Below, one piece after another: positions 42,908 through 54,940 of a stretch of 64,000 bases of DNA. This stretch comes from Symsagittifera roscoffensis. Taxonomy: Eukaryota; Xenacoelomorpha; Acoela; Convolutidae. The position numbers and the translations under genes were made by a program. The stretch covers positions 4,863,954-4,927,953 of the forward strand of contig NC_087066.1 in the NCBI RefSeq assembly GCF_963678635.1, given 5' to 3'. How positions within the stretch are numbered: the first letter of the stretch is position 1; each line of letters begins with the position of its first letter. The notes beneath the pieces are model-generated. The model was not told where the DNA came from and did not search any database. It saw only the letters and a list, made by a program, of their open reading frames with translations.

Positions 42908-43340
42908 CAAGGGCGGATCTAGGATTTTCTCGAGGGGGGGGGGGATTTTGGAAAAGTTTTCGAAAGTTTTGTCGACATTTTTTAAGGTCGACCAAATAGA
43001 TTTTTCGAGCTCCTCCAAGCACTAAAAAATCCCAGTTTTGACCGATCTTTCTGCGCCGCAGGCAAAAAAAAATTAAAAAAAAAGGTCAAAAAAGGCACTT
43101 TTAGGCTCTTTTTGGAAAGTTTTGACCAAAAAATCGCGTTTTTTTCGCGCGCGCTCCCCACTCTAAATTAGTGTATTCTGGCGTCGAAGGCGACTTTAGA
43201 AATCTTTTAGGGTCCGTCACCAAAAAAATGAATATTCAAAATAGTACAAAAGGGTCCTTTGGGTCGGCAGGGGGTCAAATCCCTAAGGGGCGAGAGGGTG
43301 GAGGGGGGGGGGGGGGGGGGCGGACGCTAAATCCGCACTG
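42908..43340. mobile_element. hAT-type MITE, 433 bp, with perfect 8-bp target duplication
   Basis: The element starts CAAGGGCGGATCTAG and ends CTAAATCCGCACTG, giving imperfect terminal inverted repeats of the CA-starting hAT style. It is flanked on both sides by CAAACATG (42900-42907 and 43341-43348), an 8-bp duplication as expected for hAT insertion. It has no transposase and is G-rich near both ends (runs of 9 and 12 G). Confidence 0.9.
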
Positions 43341-43465
43341 CAAACATGATAATTTAACTAAAGAGTGGAGTTCACATATCCATGATCAAAAACTGTTCTA
43401 ATTGTAAAGTGAGTAGGCACAGAAATTTAGTTATAACAATTTATAACAAGAAACTGCGAGTTTAC

Positions 43466-43534
43466 CTGAGGAGTGGAATTGACAAGTCCATTGAGCAACA
43501 CAGCGAGCAAGAACGCGAATGCCAGCACGAACAT
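43466..43534 (-). CDS. Signal-peptide-like first exon of an unidentified gene
   Basis: From the ATG at 43534 the minus strand encodes 23 residues (MFVLAFAFLLAVLLNGLVN, then STPQ) with the profile of a secretory signal peptide. It ends in phase 0 at a consensus donor (CAG|GTAAAC). The frame is also open upstream to 43630 with a Gly-rich stretch, so it could instead be an internal membrane-spanning exon. No downstream exon was identified on the minus strand before the MITE. Confidence 0.38.
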
Positions 43535-43735
43535 GAACCCAGCTCCGGAAGAACAGGATGTCAAGATACCACCACCACCATAGTTCACATGTTTCCAAAA
43601 ACCCTGAGGGCTGAGGCGACGGACACGCACGTCCTATTTAATAATTAACATTTATTTTACCTTTGAAAACTTACAAAAGTTTGTCATTCTTTATATAGTT
43701 TGAAAAATTAATTTTAGCATGACGAGGTCAAACTG

Positions 43736-44025
43736 GGATATATTTTGGACGTATCTTGAAAGAAAAAAAACACGTGGCGTGCGATGCATGAAGTGCAAAA
43801 AAGGAAAAACGCGGAAAAGTATGAGATAGGAGAGTTCAAAACTGGAAGTAAGAAGTCATGAATTGGATCTAAAAGTTTTAACTAGATATATTTCTCCATA
43901 TTTTTGAGACAATATGAAATTCAGCGATTCAATAGTTTTTTAAAATTTTGTTTTATTGTTTTACGCAGGTTCGAGTTTTTGACATACGAAGCAAAAAAGA
44001 GCTAAAAAAGAACTTAATACGTGGA
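43736..44025 (-). repeat. Inverted partial copy of the 2.8-kb tandem unit
   Basis: This stretch is the reverse complement of about 46715-47005 in unit 1. It shares CGCAGGTTCGAGTTTTTGAC, GGCGTGCGATGCA and GGATATATTTTGGACG. Similarity stops sharply at both sides. It lies about 2.7 kb from its partner, with the scaffold gap between them. Confidence 0.85.
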
Positions 44026-44222
44026 AGTTATAAGCAAACAAAAAAATCAATTGGCGAGCGTGTTTGTCGATTTTTAGTAAGACTACGTTTTACTTCTTTT
44101 TGAAGAACGTATATATCGTTTTTAATCGATCTTTGAACATAACGGAGGATTTTTATCTGTATTTTAAAAAAAAACAGATTTTTTACGATTTTTTAAATTT
44201 TTTTGACATTTGAAAACATCTT

Positions 44223-44422
44223 NNNNNNNNNNNNNNNNNNNNNNNNNNNNNNNNNNNNNNNNNNNNNNNNNNNNNNNNNNNNNNNNNNNNNNNNNNNNNN
44301 NNNNNNNNNNNNNNNNNNNNNNNNNNNNNNNNNNNNNNNNNNNNNNNNNNNNNNNNNNNNNNNNNNNNNNNNNNNNNNNNNNNNNNNNNNNNNNNNNNNN
44401 NNNNNNNNNNNNNNNNNNNNNN
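44223..44422. other. Assembly gap (200 N)
   Basis: Exactly 200 N, a conventional scaffold gap of unknown true size. Open frames running through it are meaningless. Confidence 0.99.
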
Positions 44423-44949
44423 GATGACAGTTATAAGCGACATGGAGAAACAACCGTAGAATCAACCCATCATTTAATTGTAGGTAATGGCAGTTCTCCT
44501 GTCTTTTTGAAAACTGTCAGAATATTGGATTTTTTATATTCTCTCAATCATTTCAATTAGAAATTTCTTCTCAAATCTGGTGATGGCAGTTGTTAGCGAC
44601 ATAGAGATGGTAGTAGTTCGTAGCATTAATACGAGATGGCACATAAATGGAGATTTGTGGCATATAGAGATGGCAGTATTTTCGTGGGACTTTAGCGACA
44701 AAGAGCTGGCAGACTTTCAATTCTAATGATTCATAGAAAAAAAAATAGGATGCATTCCCGCACCGAAGTTTCTCGGATAAAAATAGATTATATTGAGAAA
44801 ATGTTGCCAAAAATATTGCCATTATAATCGATTATGTGTAACCAATTTAAGCAACATTTTCTATTATAATAGAAAGAAAATAGGTTATTTTCATCAAGAA
44901 TATATTGCCTTGTAATTCCGCCAAAATGTATTTTTATCTCCATATAACC

Positions 44950-45135
44950 TCAATAAAATCTTTTTTTTTGCCCTGAAATCGCAATAAAATCGATTAATTT
45001 TGGCATAAAATTGCAATAAAATCTATTGTTTTTGCCATAAAATTGCAATAAAATCTTTTGTTTCCGCCATAAAACTGCCATAAAATCGCAACAAAAACTA
45101 TTGCTATCGCCATAAAATTGCAATAAAATCAATTA
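44950..45135 (+). repeat. Degenerate 28-32-bp tandem repeat
   Basis: GCCATAAAATTGCAATAAAATC and variants (as consecutive 20-mers GCCATAAAATTGCAATAAAA plus TC) occur about five times. Similar CGACCACAAAATCGCCAG repeats lie at the start of each 2.8-kb unit. Confidence 0.8.
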
Positions 45136-46087
45136 TGTTGTCAAAAAATTTAATTATATTGTCAGAAAAATTAATTTATTTCTTCTTAAAAGCGTGCTAT
45201 ATGAAAACACAAAGCAAAAGTTGAATTCAAACCAAACGACACAAATCATGAAGATCATCAAAATGAATAAGATTTTCGGCACAAAAAATATGCAACAAAA
45301 ATACAAAATATCATCATTGTAAATCAGATTTTGTGCAAAAACATATGTAAGAATTCCAGAAAGTTGTCAATATAAACCAAATTTGAGCTCGAAAGTATGC
45401 AATGAAATCATAGAAAATCGTTCACTCAGCTGTTTTTGGCGGAAAGCGAATTGAGAAATTTCTGATTCAACGATGAATGTTCCCCTTGTTTATTGGATGT
45501 GTTTTGTCCCCTCCCTTCGTCGCTTTCAATTCTTTTTGTTTTCTATCTTTCTGTTGTTTCTCTGATCCGGCAAAAATGTCTTCAACTACTTCTTATGCCC
45601 TGTTTCGTCCGCTCCTGTAGTTATTGGGCCTTCGTTGCTCGACTCCGACCTGTGACCTTTTTTTTGTTGCCTTTTTCCCAAGTCATTTGGCCGTCTGGGT
45701 TCGTTATCGTAGTTTCATGTTTCTCTCAGCTTTTTTTGACTGAAAGTATATTGATTGTTTTTTGATTCAATGATGAATTTTACCCCTTTTTGTTGAATGC
45801 GTTATGTCCCGTTAGCTACTTTTCGTACATTGTTTCGTCCGCTCCTCTAGTTCTTGGGCATTTGTTGCTCTATTCTTATCTGTGCCCCTTTTTCCTGGCT
45901 TTTTCCGCGTGTTTTCTTTTGCTTTGGGTTCTGTTGGGCGTATTTTTTATTATTTCTGGTTTCTTGTTGTTCAAATTTTTCTTCGTCATGCTCATCGTGA
46001 ACATTAAAACTTGATCTGAAAATTAAAAACATTAGAAAAACATCATAGTATTCACCAAATCAATTATGGGTCGGATTGGCAGCAGGC

Positions 46088-46393
46088 ATGAAAGATGACT
46101 TTATTCAACAAAAAAGACTTTTAGATTTTATTCTAAGATACATTATCCAACTCCCCCATTACAATACAATGCAAATTAAACAAATTTACGAGGTCTTTTT
46201 TGTTGAGTTAAGTCATTTTTCATACCTGCCGCTCATCCCGCCCATTCAAATCAAATTTATTATTTCGAGTTCTGATGGGATTGAGAATGATGTAACAACA
46301 AGACACGTAACAAAACTTGAAATTCAGTTCGAAATTTACTTAGAAGCTTGTTTTGCTGCTAAAAAACTTATATTTCCATGCTCAGGCAACTAA
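46088..46393 (+). CDS. Small ORF ending at the start of the tandem array
   Basis: An ATG-initiated 101-codon frame with normal-looking composition (MKDDFIQQKRLLDFILRY, later LPLIPPIQIKFIISSSDG). It has no recognisable domain. Its stop codon falls in the first bases of tandem unit 1, so the natural C-terminus may have been lost. An AG acceptor candidate precedes it (about 46081). Confidence 0.28.
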   Translation: MKDDFIQQKRLLDFILRYIIQLPHYNTMQIKQIYEVFFVELSHFSYLPLIPPIQIKFIISSSDGIENDVTTRHVTKLEIQFEIYLEACFAAKKLIFPCSGN

Positions 46394-48862
46394 GAATTTG
46401 AAAAAAATGAGGTCGCACATTTTTGTGTTTTTGATCGAATTTTTATATCAATTTTATTTATTTTATAATCTATTACAATCTATTATAATCTATTATAATC
46501 TATTATAATTCCAACATAATCGTCATAAAAATAAAGGTTTTTAATGGATTGTTTTCTCCATATAATCGATTATTTTTCTCTGCGACCACAAAATCACCAG
46601 ATAATTGATTATTAAAAGAATAATTTTTGGTTCGACCACAAAATCGCCAGGTATAGATAATAATCGGAGAAACTTCGGTGCGGGTTAATCTGACATTTTT
46701 AAAAAAGAAAATTTTTCCACGAATCAAGTTCTTTTTTAGCTCTTTTTTGCTTCGTATGTCAAAAACTCGAACCTGCGTAAGACAATAAAACAAAACTTTA
46801 AAAACTATTGAATCGCTGAATTTCATATTGTCTCAAAAATGTGGAGAAATAAATCTAGTTAAAACTTTTAGATCCAATTCATGACTTCTTACTTCTAGTT
46901 TTGAACTCTCCTATTTCATACTTTTTCGCGTTTTTCCTTTTTTGCACTTCTTGCATCGCACGCCACGTGTTTATTTTTCTATCAAGACACGTCCAAAATA
47001 TATCCAAGTGATGATCAACTTTTGGAAAATCGATTTTTAAATCTTTCTTTAAAACTTTCAAATCTTTCCCATTCCTTAATAGGTACAAAACCATTGTTTT
47101 AACTGAAAACTTAATAATATTGATTGTTTAAATATTGGGGGTGAACGTTTGATTTTTGGTTTTCTTACAAAATTCAATTTTGTTTAAACTAAGCATCAAA
47201 GCTTTCGGACTGACTTTCATCATTCAAATCTATTTTTTTATTTTTTTTCCCGTATGTTCCTTAAAGGTTTCAACAAGCAACTTTATATCACGACAAATTT
47301 AGCGGGAAATAATTTTGTATACATATTCAAAACGGAAACTATCAAGTTTCAAAAGCACAAAATGACGTTGTTTGAAGATTAAAAAATGATTTCAATTTAA
47401 AAAGGTAACAACTGCTTGTATACTTTTTTAAATTGTTTTGACTGCCTCGTTATGTCTATAAAAATACTGATATAAAGTATAACAAAATTTTTCCTTTATT
47501 GGTTTTTTAAATTGTTTTGACTGCTTAGAAGAACTACCAATATTAAATTCAATATTAAGCTTCCGAAAAAACCTTGTTTTAAAATTGTAACCCGAAATGC
47601 TAGTTTACAAAGTGAAAACATGCACGTCATAAACGAGACTTAATAGCTTCTCTCGATTCAATTTAATTTCTGCAAAAAAATAACTCGTCGCATACCTTTT
47701 AAAAGCACGAAAGATATCTTGGGGTAATTGACACAATTTTTATAAACCGGCAATTTTCAAAAACCCATATATTTTTTAAAAAATGATCACAAGTGAAATA
47801 TTTTTCTTTTGAATTGAGCTCAGAATGCTAATATTTTTCAGATGTTATAGAAATTTTGTATAAAAAAATGGCTCGTTAAATATTGAAAGTTGTCAGAACA
47901 CAAAGTTTCTTCTCCGCCTTTTTCAAAACGTTGGAACGAATAGATTTGTTTCACATCTAGTAACCAGTTAGTCGGAGCAATTAAATTACCTGAAATCATT
48001 TTAGATTATTTTTATTATCCGCACAAATTTCAAGATCAATTTTCCCCGTTTTAAGTAAATAAACAAAGGGTGCACACAATATTTCAATTTGGTCAACTGA
48101 TTTCTAAATTTGAACACTCCGAAAAATGATCAAAGGTTAAGTAAGCATCCTTATCATTTTGAGACAATAGGTTTATCGCCTTTCATACAGTATGAACAAT
48201 TCTGCTAAGAACTGCTAATTTTAAAATCAGAATTCGTCTCGACAAAAGAGCACAACTTTTTTTCAAAAGTCCGAACAAATACTTCTTTAAAAATTATTTA
48301 ATTGGTATCCAAATGAAAATCCGTTAATTGTCTTTCAGTTTTGCTTTTTGAAAATTATCCCATCTACCATAACAATATCAATATATTTTTAAATCTGCTT
48401 TCGTTTTTCTTAAAGTGCTCATTGAAAAATTTATATTGTTATCAAATTTTAAGGTATCGTAATTGCATTCTTCATTGGAACTTTCAACACATACTGTCTA
48501 TTCTCAGATAAATCACAAATGTTGATCGTGATTTTTTAATGCAAGTATTATTATGGTTTTTTTTACTTTCATCCGAGGCACTTTTGAGCTCAAAGGTAAT
48601 CTGCTCATTTCTGACCATTTTATTTTTCTAAGGAATAGATATTTCTGCTGCTCCAACTGCTCCAACCTCTGACAGGGTGAAAAATCATGTTCAAACTCTC
48701 CTTGATTATATAATAAGTTTGGAAAATGTGGCTTTGTTTTTAATCGGGTAGTCCGGTATTTGTTCGGACTTTTGAAAAAAAAAAGTCCGATTTGATGCAG
48801 CACCCTGTCCGATTTTTGATGCAGCACCCTGTTTGATGCAATTTTTGATGCAGCAGTCCGAG

Positions 48863-48955
48863 TTTTGATGCAGCACCCTGTCAGAGGTTGGAGCAGTTGA
48901 AGCAGCAGCCTGCTGCTTCAACTACTCCAACCTCTGACAGGGTGCTGCATCAAAA
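48863..48955. repeat. Long hairpin in tandem unit 1
   Basis: Arms of about 45 nt (TTTTGATGCAGCACCCTGTC... and its reverse complement) meet at GCAGCAGCCTGCTGC with essentially no loop and one visible mismatch. The flank holds extra direct copies of GATGCAGCACCCTGT. Confidence 0.9.
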
Positions 48956-51654
48956 ATCATGTTCAAACCCTCGCCTTCAAACCCTCGACAAAATGGCCCG
49001 TACATAAGACGCGCGTATCCCTGACTCGGGTGGTATAAAAAATCAGATGCAGAAAATCACCCCAATCTGAAGCATTCTGCTCAAAATGATGTCGCCTTTC
49101 GGTGGAAAAAATCCCCCAGAATAAAACCCCACGGATGAAATTCCTCAGTCTAAAACCCCCCAGATAAAATCTCTACGATATTTTCCACGAGGACTGAATC
49201 CCAGCAACTAAGAATTTGAAAAAGTTGAGGTCGCACATTTTTGTGTTTTTGATCGAATTTTTATATCAATTTTGTTTATTTTTTAATCTATTACAATCTA
49301 TTATAATCTATTATAATCTATTATAATTCCAACATAATCGTCATAAAAATAAAGCTTTTTAATGGATTGTTTTCTCCATATAATCGATTATTTTACTCTG
49401 CGACCACAAAATCACCAGATAATTGATTATTAAAAGAATAATTTTTGGTTCGACCACAAAATCGCCAGGTAATAGATAATAATCGGAGAAACTTCGGTGC
49501 GGGTTATTCTGACATTTTTAAAAAAGAAAATTTTTCCACGAATCAAGTTCTTTTTTAGCTCTTTTTTGCTTCGTATGTCAAAAACTCGAACCTGCGTAAG
49601 ACAATAAAACAAAACTTTAAAAACTATTGAATCGCTGAATTTCATATTGTCTCAAAAATTTGGAGAAATAAATCTAGTTAAAACTTTTAGATCCAATTCA
49701 TGACTTCTTACTTCTAGTTTTGAACTCTCCTATCTCATACTTTTTCGCGTTTTTCCTTTTTTGCAATTCTTGTTTATTTTTCTATCAAGACACGTCCAAA
49801 ATATATCCAAGTGATGATCAACTTTTGGAAAATCGATTTTTAAATCTTTCTTTAAAACTTTCAAATCTTTTCCATTCCTTAATAGGTACAAAACCATTGT
49901 TTTAACTGAAAACTTAATAATATTGATTGTTTAAATATTGGGGGTGAACGTTTGATTTTAGGTTTTCTTACAAAATTCAATTTTGTTTAAACTAAGCATC
50001 AAAGCTTTCGGACTGACTTTCATCATTCAAATCTATTTTTTTTCCGTAGGTTCCTTAAACTTTTCAACAAGCAACTTTATATCACGACAAATTTAGCGGG
50101 AAATAATTTTGTATACATATTCAAAACGGAAACTATCAAGTTTCAAAAGCACAGAATGACGTTGTTTGAAGATTAAAAAATGATTTCAATTTAAAAAGGT
50201 AGCAACTGCTTGTATACTTTTAAATTGTTTTGACTGCCCCGCTATGTCTATAAAAAAAACTGATATAAAGTATAACAAAATTTTTCCTTTATTGGTTTTT
50301 TAAATTGTTTTGACTGCTTAGAAGAACTACCAATATTAAATTCAATATTAAGCTTCCGAAAAAACCTTGTTTTAAAATTGTAACCCGAAATGATAGTTTA
50401 CAAAGTGAAAACATGCACGTCATAAACGAGACTTAATAGCTTCTCTCGATTCAATTTAATTTCTGCAAAAAAAATAACTCGTCGCATACCTTTCAAAAGC
50501 ACGAAAGATATCTTGGGGTAATTGACACAATTTTTATAAACCGGCAATTTTCAAAAACCCATATATTTTTTAAAAAATGATCACAAGTGAAATATTTTTC
50601 TTTTGAATTGAGCTCAGAATGCTAATATTTTTCAGATGTTATAGAAATTTTGTATAAAAAAATGGCTCGTTAAATATTGAAAGTTGTCAGAACACAAAGT
50701 TTTTTCTCCGCCTTTTTCAAAACGTTGGAACGAATAGATTTGTTTCACATCTAGTAACCAGTTAGTCGGAGCAATTAAATTACCTGAAATCATTTTAGAT
50801 TATTTTTATTATCCGCACAAATTTCAAGATCAATTTTCCCCGTTTTAAGTAAATAAACAAAGGGTGCACACAATATTTCAATTTGGTCAACTGATTTCTA
50901 AATTTAAACCCTCCGAAAAATGATCAAAGGTTAAGTAAGCATCCTTATCATTTTGAGACAATATGTTTATCGCCTTTCATACAGTATGAACAATTCTGCT
51001 AAGAACTGCTAATTTTAAAATCAGAATTCGTCTCGACAAAAGAGCACAACTTTTTTTCAAAAGTCAGAACAAATACTTCTTTAAAAATTATTTAATTGGT
51101 ATCCAAATGAAAATCCGTTAATTGTCTTTCAGTTTTGCTTTTTGAAAATTATCCCATCTACCATAAAAATATCAATATATTTTTAAATCTGCTTTCGTTT
51201 TTCTTAAATTGCTCATTGAAAAATTTATATTGTTATCAAATTTTAAGGTATCGTAATTGCATTCTTCATTGGAACTTTCAACACATACTGTCTTGTCTCA
51301 GATAAATCACAAATGTTGATCGTGAATTTTTGATGCAAGTATTATTATGGTTATTTTTACTTTCATCCGAGGCACTTTTGAGCTCAAAGGTAATCTGCTC
51401 ATTTCTGACCATTGTATTTTTCTAAGGAATAGATATTTCTGCTGCTCCAACTGCTCCAACCTCTGACAGGGTGAAAAATCATGTTCAAACTCTCCTTGAT
51501 TATATAATAAGTTTGGAAAATGTGGCTTTGTTTTTAATCGGGTAGTCCGGTATTTGTTCGGACTTTTGAAAAAAAAGTCCGATTTGATGCAGCACCCTGT
51601 CCGATTTTTGATGCAGCACCCTGTTTGATGCAATTTTTGATGCAGCAGTCCGAT

Positions 51655-51747
51655 TTTTGATGCAGCACCCTGTCAGAGGTTGGAGCAGTTGAAGCAGCAG
51701 CCTGCTGCTTCAACTACTCCAACCTCTGACAGGGTGCTGCATCAAAA
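51655..51747. repeat. Long hairpin in tandem unit 2
   Basis: Same near-perfect palindrome as in unit 1, centred at about 51701. Confidence 0.9.
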
Positions 51748-54468
51748 ATCATGTTCAAACCCTCGCCTTCAAACACTCGACAAAATGGCCCGTACATAAG
51801 ACGCGCGTATCCCTGACTCGGGTGGTATAAAAAATCAGATGCAGAAAATCACCCCAATCTGAAGCATTCTGCTCAAAGTGATGTCGCCTTTCGGTGGAAA
51901 AAATCCCCCAGAATAAAACCCCACGGATGAAATTCCTCAGTCTAAAACCCCCCAGATAAAATCTCCACGATATTTTCCACGAGGACTGAATCCCAGCAAC
52001 TAAGAATTTGAAAAAGTTGAGGTCGCACATTTTTGTGTTTTTGATCGAATTTTTATATCAATTTTGTTTATTTTATAATCTATTACAATCTATTATAATC
52101 TATTATAATCTATTATAATTCCAACATAATCGTCATAAAAATAAAGCTTTTTAATGGATTGTTTTCTCCATATAATCGATTATTTTACTCTGCGACCACA
52201 AAATCACCAGATAATTGATTATTAAAAGAATAATTTTTGGTTCGACCACAAAATCGCCAGGTAATAGATAATAATCGGAGAAACTTCGGTGCGGGTTAAT
52301 CTGACATTTTTAAAAAAGAAAATTTTTCCACGAATCAAGTTCTTTTTTAGCTCTTTTTTGCTTCGTATGTCAAAAACTCGAACCTGCGTAAGACAATAAA
52401 ACAAAACATTAAAAACTATTGAATCGCTGAATTTCATATTGTCTCAAAAATGTGGAGAAATAAATCTAGTTAAAACTTTTAGATCCAATTCATGACTTCT
52501 TACTTCTAGTTTTGAACTCTCCTATCTCATACTTTTTCGCGTTTTTCCTTTTTTGCACTTCTTGCATCGCACGCCACGTGTTTATTTTTCTATCAAGACA
52601 CGTCCAAAATATATCCAAGTGATGATCAACTTTTGGAAAATCGATTTTTAAATCTTTCTTTAAAACTTTCAAATCTTTCCCATTCCTTAATAGGTACAAA
52701 ACCATTGTTTTAACTGAAAACTTAATAATATTGATTGTTTAAATATTGGGGGTGAACGTTTGATTTTTGGTTTTCTTACAAAATTCAATTTTGTTTAAAC
52801 TAAGCATCAAAGCTTTCGGACTGACTTTCATCATTCAAATCTATTTTTATTTTTTTTCCGTATGTTCCTTAAACTTTTCAACAAGCAACTTTATATCACG
52901 ACAAATTTAGCGGGAAATAATTTTGTATACATATTCAAAACGGAAACTATCAAGTTTCAAAAGCACAGAATGACGTTGTTTGAAGATTAAAAAATGATTT
53001 CAATTTAAAAAGGTAACAACTGCTTGTATACTTTTTTAAATTGTTTTGACTGCCCCGTTATGTCTATAAAAATACTGATATAAAGTATAACAAAATTTTT
53101 CCTTTATTGGTTTTTTAAATTGTTTTGACTGCTTAGAAGAACTACCAATATTAAATTCAATATTAAGCTTCCGAAAAAACCTTGTTTTAAAATTGTAACC
53201 CGAAATGCTAGTTTACAAAGTGAAAACATGCACGTCATAAACGAGACTTAATAGCTTCTCTCGATTCAATTTAATTTCTGCAAAAAAATAACTCGTCGCA
53301 TACCTTTCAAAAGCACGAAAGATATCTTGGGGTAATTGACACAATTTTTATAAACCGGCAATTTTCAAAAACCCATATATTTTTTAAAAAATGATCACAA
53401 GTGAAATATTTTTCTTTTGAATTGAGCTCAGAATGCTAATATTTTTCAGATGTTATAGAAATTTTGTATAAAAAAATGGCTCGTTAAATATTGAAAGTTG
53501 TCAGAACACAAAGTTTTTTCTCCGCCTTTTTCAAAACGTTGGAACGAATAGATTTGTTTCACATCTAGTAACCAGTTAGTCGGAGCAATTAAATTACCTG
53601 AAATCATTTTAGATTATTTTTATTATCCGCACAAATTTCAAGATCAATTTTCCCCGTTTTAAGTAAATAAACAAAGGGTGCACACAATATTTCAATTTGG
53701 TCAACTGATTTCTAAATTTAAACCCTCCGAAAAATGATCAAAGGTTAAGTAAGCATCCTCATCATTTTGAGACAATATGTTTATCGCCTTTCATACAGTA
53801 TGAACAATTCTGCTAAGAACTGCTAATTTTAAAATCAGAATTCGTCTCGACAAAAGAGCACAACTTTTTTTCAAAAGTCCGAACAAATACTTCTTTAAAA
53901 ATTATTTAATTGGTATCCAAATGAAAATCCGTTAATTGTCTTTCAGTTTTGCTTTTTGAAAATTATCCCATCTACCATAACAATATCAATATATTTTTAA
54001 ATCTGCTTTCGTTTTTCTTAAAGTGCTCATTGAAAAATTTATATTGTTATCAAATTTTAAGGTATCGTAATTGCATTCTTCATTGGAACTTTCAACACAT
54101 ACTGTCTATTCTCAGATAAATCACAAATGTTGATCGTGAATTTTTAATGCAAGTATTATTATGGTTTTTTTTACTTTCATCCGAGGCACTTTTGAGCTCA
54201 AAGGTAATCTGCTCATTTCTGACCATTTTATTTTTCTAAGGAATAGATATTTCTGCTGCTCCAACTGCTCCAACCTCTGACAGGGTGAAAAATCATGTTC
54301 AAACTCTCCTTGATTATATAATAAGTTTGGAAAATGTGGCTTTGTTTTTAATCGGGTAGTCCGGTATTTGTTCGGACTTTTGAAAAAAAAGTCCGATTTG
54401 ATGCAGCACCCTGTCCGATTTTTGATGCAGCACCCTGTTTGATGCAATTTTTGATGCAGCAGTCCGAG

Positions 54469-54561
54469 TTTTGATGCAGCACCCTGTCAGAGGTTGGAGC
54501 AGTTGAAGCAGCAGCCTGCTGCTTCAACTACTCCAACCTCTGACAGGGTGCTGCATCAAAA
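54469..54561. repeat. Long hairpin in tandem unit 3
   Basis: Same near-perfect palindrome as in unit 1, centred at about 54515. Confidence 0.9.
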
Positions 54562-54940
54562 ATCATGTTCAAACCCTCGCCTTCAAACCCTCGACAAAAT
54601 GGCCCGTACATAAGACGCGCGTATCCCTGACTCGGGTGGTATAAAAAATCAGATGCAGAAAATCACCCCAATCTGAAGCATTCTGCTCAAAATGATGTCG
54701 CCTTTCGGTGGAAAAAATCCCCCAGAATAAAACCCCACGGATGAAATTCCTCAGTCTAAAACCCCCCAGATAAAATCTCTACGATATTTTCCACGAGGAC
54801 TGAATCCCACAAAAAAACAGATGTTATGATGATTCAATTTCAATAACCTACGATAGTTGGTTTTACAAAGCATTGAATAATTTCCATTAATTGAATAAGC
54901 TCAAATTTTAATTATAATACAAACACGTAAAAGTCCACTT

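Larger units (their letters stand above)
44757..46684. mobile_element. Possible non-autonomous DNA element with 18-bp terminal inverted repeats
   Basis: The left end CCCGCACCGAAGTTTCTC (44757-44774) is the exact reverse complement of GAGAAACTTCGGTGCGGG (46667-46684). Inside both ends lie A/T-rich TAATCGATTA words. The interior has about 30-bp reiterations (44950-45135) and a duplicated pyrimidine-rich block (about 45475 and 45775, sharing TTTCGTCCGCTCCT). No target duplication is evident. The right end also recurs in each tandem unit, so the bounds could be coincidental with a larger structure. Confidence 0.5.
46386..54809 (+). repeat. Three tandem copies of a 2.8-kb unit
   Basis: Units run 46386-49203 (2818 bp), 49204-51995 (2792 bp) and 51996-54809 (2814 bp). 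Each starts GCAACTAAGAATTTG and ends GAGGACTGAATCCCA. They differ by few substitutions and small indels, such as a 15-bp deletion in unit 2 near 49768. Each holds a 10-bp microsatellite (AATCTATTAT)n, the CGGAGAAACTTCGGTGCGGG end, two worn 345-bp monomers related to those at 14-15 kb, and a long hairpin. No substantial conserved ORF was found; the short open frames repeat from unit to unit. The array holds exactly three units. Confidence 0.95.

Noticed and set aside
44183-44560. Open frames spanning the N run
   Set aside because: Their length comes from undefined bases.
45490-46014. Plus-strand ORFs rich in Phe, Leu, Ser and Val
   Set aside because: They follow a pyrimidine-rich duplicated block; hydrophobic composition is a side effect of T/C bias.
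46503-54447. Repeated minus-strand ORFs of 71-108 codons in the tandem units
   Set aside because: They recur only because the units recur, they vary in length between units through indels, and their translations show no protein features.
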